Positions 7,651 through 11,602 of a stretch of DNA of 11,602 nucleotides are shown one piece after another. The position numbers and the translations under genes were made by a program. The notes under the pieces were generated by a model that worked only from the letters and a program-made list of their open reading frames with translations, had not been told where the DNA came from and ran no database searches. The number at the start of each line of letters is the position of its first letter. Position 1 is the first letter of the stretch. This DNA comes from Cytidiella melzeri. Taxonomy: Eukaryota; Basidiomycota; Agaricomycetes; Polyporales; Irpicaceae. The DNA lies in contig JABYQR010000697.1 of the NCBI GenBank assembly GCA_022592445.1, forward strand, positions 1 through 11,602, read 5' to 3'.

Positions 7651-8038
7651 TTAGAGACTACCATATTCTTTCAGAAAGACCGGGAAATGGGGATCCTGGT
7701 CAGTCCGGATCCACTCGATCCGTGGCGCCTAAAATGGTGTGAGATGCGTGTCACTCCCACCATGGCACACTGTAAGACATACCTTGATATAGCGTCGATT
7801 TGATCCTCCCATGCTCGAGAAGACGAGCTCTTCGAATTGAAATCCCCTTTGACTGTTATATAAGAGAGAGCAAGCAAATGATTGACTGCACGCGCAACCT
7901 CTCCCTCCGTCCCCACATGCCAGTTGTCGGAAAACTCAAATCAGCCTCTCGAGGCGCCTGCCTCACGTGAGCCTCCGGCGGCAATCTTGACACCAGCTGG
8001 ATATCGTCTGGATGACATCGAGGGAACTTGTACTGCAT
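7651..8038 (-). CDS. Candidate small three-exon gene, unrecognised product
   Basis: The proposed exons are 8038-7917, 7852-7783 and 7728-7651, encoding 89 residues in one consistent frame. Intron 1 (7916-7853, 64 nt) has a weak donor, GTGGGG, and a good acceptor: a pyrimidine-rich tract, then AACAG. Intron 2 (7782-7729, 54 nt) has donor GTATGT, a CTCAC branch-like site and acceptor TTTTAG. Coding character is suggested by MQYKFPRCHPDDIQLVSRLP, FEELVFSSMGGSNRRYIK and APRIEWIRTDQDPHFPVF. The last of these is closed by the acceptor TAG unless the intron is removed. No family is recognised. A TAG sits directly before the ATG and could itself be an acceptor, so more exons may lie upstream. It could also be a decayed gene or chance. 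Confidence 0.25.
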
Positions 8039-8302
8039 CTAGATGCAAGATCAGATATCTCAAGGTGCCTGGCTGGCATCAGGAGCGTCTCTGTAGAACA
8101 TTGCTGCCTTGATATGGTAATGATATGAGTTTGTGTCCCTCTAGAGGACATCGTGAGGATCAAACGCCATGTTGCATGTTCAACACAATTACGTGACTAT
8201 TGTTTCTCTCTTACCGCTACCACCACCACCTCTTCACTCTCTACTCATTGTATTTCTTTCTTGTACTCCACTTATACTGTACATTTTTCGCCACGTAAGT
8301 TC
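8039..8302. other. Interval left of the putative LTR; no gene
   Basis: The left part of the interval is mixed. From about 8200 it is pyrimidine-rich on the plus strand. A minus-strand ATG at 8170 opens a frame in phase with the candidate gene at 8038, but it is cut by four stops in 44 codons. Confidence 0.5.
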
Positions 8303-8396
8303 TGTCACGCATTGTCATCCATACATTGAGGAGCAATGATATTTTTTAGATTTTTAACTTCATCTCACATGTCCTCTGCATCTATTACGATCCGAT

Positions 8397-8412
8397 CCGA
8401 TCACGTGATCGG
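8397..8412. promoter_or_regulatory. 16-bp perfect palindrome with CACGTG core in the putative LTR U3
   Basis: CCGATCACGTGATCGG is fully self-complementary and is preceded by a direct ATCCG/GATCC run. CACGTG is the classic bHLH factor target (E-box). It lies about 240 bp upstream of the TATA box, where an enhancer or silencer site is plausible. Confidence 0.45.
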
Positions 8413-8647
8413 CACCGGACATCCGACATCCTTATCCTCGCACAGCCACATCCTCAACTCGCCACACGGTCCAACACCGATGTTTCTCCGATTTACCTTG
8501 TGCTCGCTATCACCGGTTTCATCAGTTGTAGATATCCCTTTGTACTTTTTCTCCGAATTTCCTCCGACTCCGATTATTCGCCTGATCTAATCCTCTCTTG
8601 TCTCGGACCATACACGCATGCCTTATCGGACTTACAACTTCTAGTAC

Positions 8648-8654
8648 TATATAA
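8648..8654 (+). promoter_or_regulatory. TATA box of the right-hand element
   Basis: TATATAA lies 34 nt upstream of 8682, the proposed first base of the retroelement RNA. The spacing suits RNA polymerase II initiation. Confidence 0.6.
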
Positions 8655-8681
8655 CCAGACTCAATTGTACAGTAGAAGTTC

Positions 8682-8693
8682 AAGTTCGAATAT
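8682..8693 (+). promoter_or_regulatory. Proposed RNA 5' end acting as self-primer
   Basis: AAGTTCGAATAT is the exact reverse complement of 9007-9018. In Tf1-type elements the first 11 or so nucleotides of the RNA fold back onto the primer site and are cleaved to prime reverse transcription. The distance from the TATA box places this 12-mer at the expected transcript start. Confidence 0.55.
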
Positions 8694-9006
8694 CGAATAA
8701 GATCCCCATCCTATTCCTACCTCTTCATTCGACTTCACTTGCTGAAGTCGTCTTACTCGTCGCTGCCCGACTTCTGTTCTGAAACTCTTCCTCCGACATC
8801 GTCTTCGCCGACCCCGAGTCTCCGAGGCCGAACCCTTGATCTTGCTAAGTCCAAATCCGAGTCACCGAGGATTCACGAGAGGCGCAACTTACTTAGTTGA
8901 AGCCGATTGACTCTTACAGCTCCCCCTGTCGCCTACCCCGATCGCCGACCCGATTAGCAGTATCGGACTTTGCGACAACGCCGATCCCGTATCAGTTCTT
9001 AACAGT

Positions 9007-9018
9007 ATATTCGAACTT
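9007..9018 (+). promoter_or_regulatory. Primer-binding site, self-primed type
   Basis: ATATTCGAACTT is complementary over 12 of 12 bases to 8682-8693, and pairing stops exactly at both ends. It lies 26 nt before the gag ATG and just after the putative LTR end TTAACA. No tRNA-type site beginning TGG was found in the leader. Confidence 0.6.
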
Positions 9019-9043
9019 CCATCTCGTATTCCTCTCCTAGTTT

Positions 9044-10384
9044 ATGGCAACTCGCGTACAAACCAGATCCGAAACCCGCACCACAGCAGTAGTAACCGAA
9101 TCAGCATCCGCACTCTCACCCGCCGCTCGCCAAGCCGCAATTATGTCTAGAAACCCATCTCCCACCCCCGCTGCCAGACGCCCCGAAGGATCCAAGAGAA
9201 AAGGGAAGGGAAAGGACCCCAACCCCGATCCCGATGGTGAAGGTGGAGGTGGAGGAGGTGACGATGGCGATGGTGATGATGAAAATGGCGATAATAACGA
9301 TGAGGATGGAGGGAACCCGATTGAACAACTAACAGTGGCTATCACCAGAGCCCTGAGGAATAACTCGTCGGGAACCTCTGCCAAATTCCGCGTCCCCGAT
9401 TCCTTCGACGGCTCCGATCCTGCCAAACTCCGAAACTTCCTCACTCAGTGCGAAGTCTACTTCCGCTCGAGCCCCTCCAAGTTCAACACTGGTCAGAAGA
9501 AGGTCATGTTCGCCTTCTCCTATTTGACCGACGCCGCTCTCGAGTGGTTTGAATTGAAGTTCCTCCAGTACCAGCAATGGGAGGACACCCATTTTAACCA
9601 ATCAATTTCTCGCGCCCACTCCCCGTACGCCGACTCCGAGGACTCGGCAAACGAGATAGCCGAGACGTTAAGGACTAAGTTCTCGGAGTATGACTGGCTC
9701 AAGAACTGGACTGCCTTCGTCGCCGAGATCCGCACTCACTTCGGACCTGCGGACGATGTCGGCGAAGCCGAGCGAAAGCTCTCCAACCTCCAGATGCCGT
9801 CCGACAAAAAACTATTCTGGTATAACCTTCGGTTCACTCGCTACGCTGTCCGAACGGGCTGGGACGACCGCGCCCTCCGATTCCGATACTACGACGGTCT
9901 CCCTGAACGTCTGCAAGATAACATCACGACAAACGGCAAGCCGAACTCCCTCTCGAGCCTTCAGCAGATGGCTCTGAAATGGGATCAACGATACTGGGAA
10001 CGTCAGGGTGAAAGGAAAAAGACCGATCGGGAACCGAAACCCGCTAAGTCGACCTCTACCTCGACTACTACCACTACTACTACTGCTGCCCCCGTTGCTT
10101 CGGGTTCTAGGCAGCATAATCGGAACCCTCGTCCCCCCGCTACCACTACCGTATCCACCTCAATCTCCACCGCAACGCCGAAGCCGAACCCGATCGCTAA
10201 CCTCCTAGGCAGCGACGGTAAGCTCTCGGTTAACGAACGAGCTCGCCGCATCGCAAACAACCTCTGTTTGTTCTGCGGCCTACCCGGACATCGCGCAAGC
10301 GAGTGTCGCCGTGCAGGAAAGGCCCGAGCGGCCCAACTCGCATCGTCGACCGCTACCGCCGACTCTGGGTCGGGAAAAGTCTGA
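9044..10384 (+). CDS. gag: Gag polyprotein of the right-hand Ty3/gypsy element
   Basis: This is 446 residues, intact, with the ATG at 9044 as the first in the frame after the leader. The N-terminus is Arg/Ser/Thr-rich, then basic ([13 protein letters not shown], 45-57), then a low-complexity Gly/Asp tract (65-90). The retrotransposon Gag (capsid) domain covers about 115-320, with [19 protein letters not shown] (115-133), [15 protein letters not shown] (156-170) and [14 protein letters not shown] (222-235). A Thr-rich linker (337-347) follows, then a CCHC zinc knuckle [14 protein letters not shown] (408-421) for RNA binding. The TGA at 10382 lies two codons after a -1 slippery heptamer, so some ribosomes should continue into Pol. 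Role: packaging of element RNA into cytoplasmic particles. Confidence 0.93.
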   Translation: MATRVQTRSETRTTAVVTESASALSPAARQAAIMSRNPSPTPAARRPEGSKRKGKGKDPNPDPDGEGGGGGGDDGDGDDENGDNNDEDGGNPIEQLTVAITRALRNNSSGTSAKFRVPDSFDGSDPAKLRNFLTQCEVYFRSSPSKFNTGQKKVMFAFSYLTDAALEWFELKFLQYQQWEDTHFNQSISRAHSPYADSEDSANEIAETLRTKFSEYDWLKNWTAFVAEIRTHFGPADDVGEAERKLSNLQMPSDKKLFWYNLRFTRYAVRTGWDDRALRFRYYDGLPERLQDNITTNGKPNSLSSLQQMALKWDQRYWERQGERKKTDREPKPAKSTSTSTTTTTTTAAPVASGSRQHNRNPRPPATTTVSTSISTATPKPNPIANLLGSDGKLSVNERARRIANNLCLFCGLPGHRASECRRAGKARAAQLASSTATADSGSGKV

Positions 10385-10419
10385 GCAGCCCTCAGTCCTC
10401 CGCACAAGTCGAGGGCTGC
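10372..10419 (+). promoter_or_regulatory. Programmed -1 ribosomal frameshift cassette (gag-pol)
   Basis: The slippery heptamer G GGA AAA (10372-10378) is in the gag frame, with both tRNAs able to re-pair in the -1 frame. A 6-nt spacer (10379-10384, containing the gag TGA) separates it from a perfect 9-bp stem, GCAGCCCTC (10385-10393) with GAGGGCTGC (10411-10419), and a 17-nt loop. Loop CCTCC (10397-10401) can pair with GGAGG (10443-10447), which would make a pseudoknot. The pol frame is the -1 frame and is open from 10222, so the overlap with gag is about 160 nt. Confidence 0.8.
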
Positions 10420-11602
10420 GCTGATCCCGCTCGTGCACCTATGGAGGTATTTCTCAACGCGTCCAGTCTTTCCTCCGATGCTTTATATATTTCTGTATCC
10501 TGTCCCGATTTCCCACTTATGCCTCTTCATGCTCTAGTAGACAGCGGTTCTTCACATTGTTTTATGGACATTTCCACCGCGCAGAAGTTTGCTTTACCGA
10601 TCCGATCCATTCCGCCGATTCCGCTCCGATTGTTCGATGGACTTTCACGGTCTTTGATTCAATTCATGATAACACTCCCGATCCTCTTTCCGTCCGGAAA
10701 AACCTGTACGATTCCGTTCTACATCACAAATCTTGACAAATCTGCTTCTATCGTTCTAGGATACGACTGGCTCTCCCGCTACAACCCGTTGGTTGACTGG
10801 GCTAAGGGCCGTATTACCTTCCAGAACTCTGAAGAATCTCCGACTAGGAGTCCCTCCGACGCCGATAGCTCCGATGAGCCCGACTCAGACACTCCCGCAC
10901 CTCATGCTTCAGCTGTCCCACCAGTATCCTTTATAGGAGCTGCCGCTTATATGCGTGCATGCAAACTGCCAGGCTCTGTCCAGATGCGACTTTCGTTGCG
11001 CGCAGCGCAAATACCCACATCCGATCACAACCCCGACCTCTCAGCCCTCCCATCCGATTATCATGAATTTGCCGATGTGTTTTCCAACGCAAAGGCCGAC
11101 ATCTTAGCCCCCCATCGTCCCTACGACCTTAGGATCGAACTAGACAGCGATAAGCCGCTCCCGCCGAGTCCGATGTACTCGCTCTCCGCGGTCGAGCAGA
11201 AAGCCCTCCGAGAATTCTTGGACGAAAACGTCAACTCGGGTTTTATTCGCCAATCGACTTCTCCGCATGGTGCTCCGATTCTCTTCGTCAAGAAGAAGGA
11301 CGGTACTCTCCGACTCTGCGTCGACTATCGGGCACTCAACAAAATTACCAAGAAGGATCGCTACCCTTTGCCACTCATTTCCGATCTTCTTAACAGTCCG
11401 GGCAAGGCCCGGCTATACACCAAAATCGATCTCCGTCACGCCTACCACCTAGTCCGCATCGCCGAAGGCGATGAGTGGAAAACCACTTTCCGAACCCGAT
11501 ACGGCTCTTTCGAATGGCTAGTAATGCCGTTCGGACTTTCCAACGCACCGGCCGCTTTCCAACGCTTCATGAACGACATCTTCCAGGATCTCTTGGACGT
11601 CA
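10378..11602 (+). CDS. pol: Pol polyprotein: protease and reverse transcriptase, right-edge partial
   Basis: The frame is open from 10222 to the window end without a stop. After the -1 shift the first new codon is AGT at 10378. A gene finder might instead start at the ATG at 10441. Numbered from that Met (387 residues visible): protease [14 protein letters not shown] (29-42) with active-site Asp34, and [14 protein letters not shown] (103-116). An acidic Ser/Asp-rich spacer (130-155) follows. RT begins about 205 with [19 protein letters not shown] (282-300), [16 protein letters not shown] (325-340) with the first catalytic Asp330, and [16 protein letters not shown] (362-377). The YxDD box, RNase H and integrase would follow beyond the edge. 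All visible key residues are normal. The ATG at 10441 lies just beyond the frameshift stem, so independent initiation would give Pol without Gag and is less likely. Confidence 0.92.

Larger units (their letters stand above)
8303..9004 (+). repeat. Putative 5' LTR
   Basis: The left end is proposed at TGTCACGC (8303), a common start of Ty3/gypsy LTRs. The right end is proposed at TTAACA (8999-9004), two bases before the primer-binding site, giving TGT...ACA termini and about 702 bp. Inside are a TATA box (8648-8654), a likely transcript start near 8682 and an AATAA at 8697-8701. The 3' LTR is outside the window, so the limits cannot be verified by alignment. The left end is the weaker of the two. 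Confidence 0.45.
8303..11602 (+). mobile_element. Ty3/gypsy LTR retrotransposon of Tf1/sushi-like type, 5' part
   Basis: The order is putative 5' LTR (8303-9004), primer-binding site (9007-9018), gag (9044-10384) and pol (from about 10378), which runs off the right edge within RT. Gag has no internal stops. Pol is open from 10222 to the edge and all visible protease and RT motifs are intact, so this copy may be recent. The self-complementary primer site and -1 gag/pol arrangement fit the self-primed Tf1/sushi group. It differs clearly from the left element in Gag sequence, frame junction and base composition. Confidence 0.9.

Noticed and set aside
7690..7725. GGATCC palindromes near 7691 and 7708
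   Set aside because: Short six-base palindromes in a region that may be an exon. No longer symmetry is present.
7308..7803. Two overlapping plus-strand frames (93 and 116 codons)
   Set aside because: They overlap each other in different frames, cross hairpins and carry no recognisable motif.
8039..8170. Extension of the small candidate gene to an ATG at 8170
   Set aside because: It is in the same frame, but four stops occur within 44 codons. All could come from C-to-T changes, but that holds for any stop codon and is no evidence.
8336..8700. Plus-strand frames of 84 and 66 codons
   Set aside because: They lie within the putative LTR across U3 and the TATA box. Pyrimidine-rich Ser/Pro/Leu composition explains the openness.
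9037..10407. Long minus-strand frames opposite gag of the right element
   Set aside because: Shadows of a clear Gag gene. Their poly-Ser, poly-Pro and poly-Val runs mirror the repeat tracts of gag.
1..11602. CRISPR array, bacterial operon or phage system
   Set aside because: No regular spaced repeats, no bacterial gene layout, and the content is eukaryotic retroelements.

Overview
The window looks like repeat-rich DNA from a filamentous fungus, most likely a basidiomycete (Agaricomycete). This is inferred from Gag and Pol proteins of fungal Ty3/gypsy type, short 50-70 nt intron-like segments and a fungal-style APE-type LINE. No ordinary host gene can be named. Most of the window is transposable-element sequence of three unrelated kinds.

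Layout: (1) Positions 1-3460, minus strand: a broken Ty3/gypsy element read right to left, with gag (3460-2211), then protease, reverse transcriptase (RT) and RNase H (2235 to the left edge). Many single-base frameshifts cut it, and integrase lies off the left edge. (2) Positions 3461-4816, minus strand: a short leader, then a 246-codon open frame with clear coding character but no methionine (4445-3705). Upstream of it lies intron-like DNA with a perfect 20-bp direct repeat. (3) 4817-5316: non-coding DNA with small repeats. (4) 5317-6758, minus strand: a LINE fragment with the C-terminal part of an APE-like endonuclease and the start of the RT, truncated at both ends and frameshifted. (5) 6759-7650: AT-rich DNA with several hairpins and a possible second LINE scrap. 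(6) 8038-7651, minus strand: a weak three-exon candidate for a small gene. (7) 8303 to the right edge, plus strand: the 5' half of a largely intact Ty3/gypsy element with a putative LTR (8303-9004), gag (9044-10384) and pol (about 10378 onward, open at the edge).

The right-hand element is the best preserved system. Its putative LTR carries a TATA box. A 12-nt sequence at the expected RNA 5' end is perfectly complementary to a site just after the putative LTR end, as in self-primed Tf1/sushi elements. Its gag stop codon sits inside a textbook -1 ribosomal frameshift cassette: heptamer GGGAAAA, 6-nt spacer and 9-bp perfect stem. This would couple Gag to protease and RT. The left-hand element shows the opposite: coding sequence with normal motifs but repeated one-base losses, dense near the left edge, which suggests either decay or sequence error.
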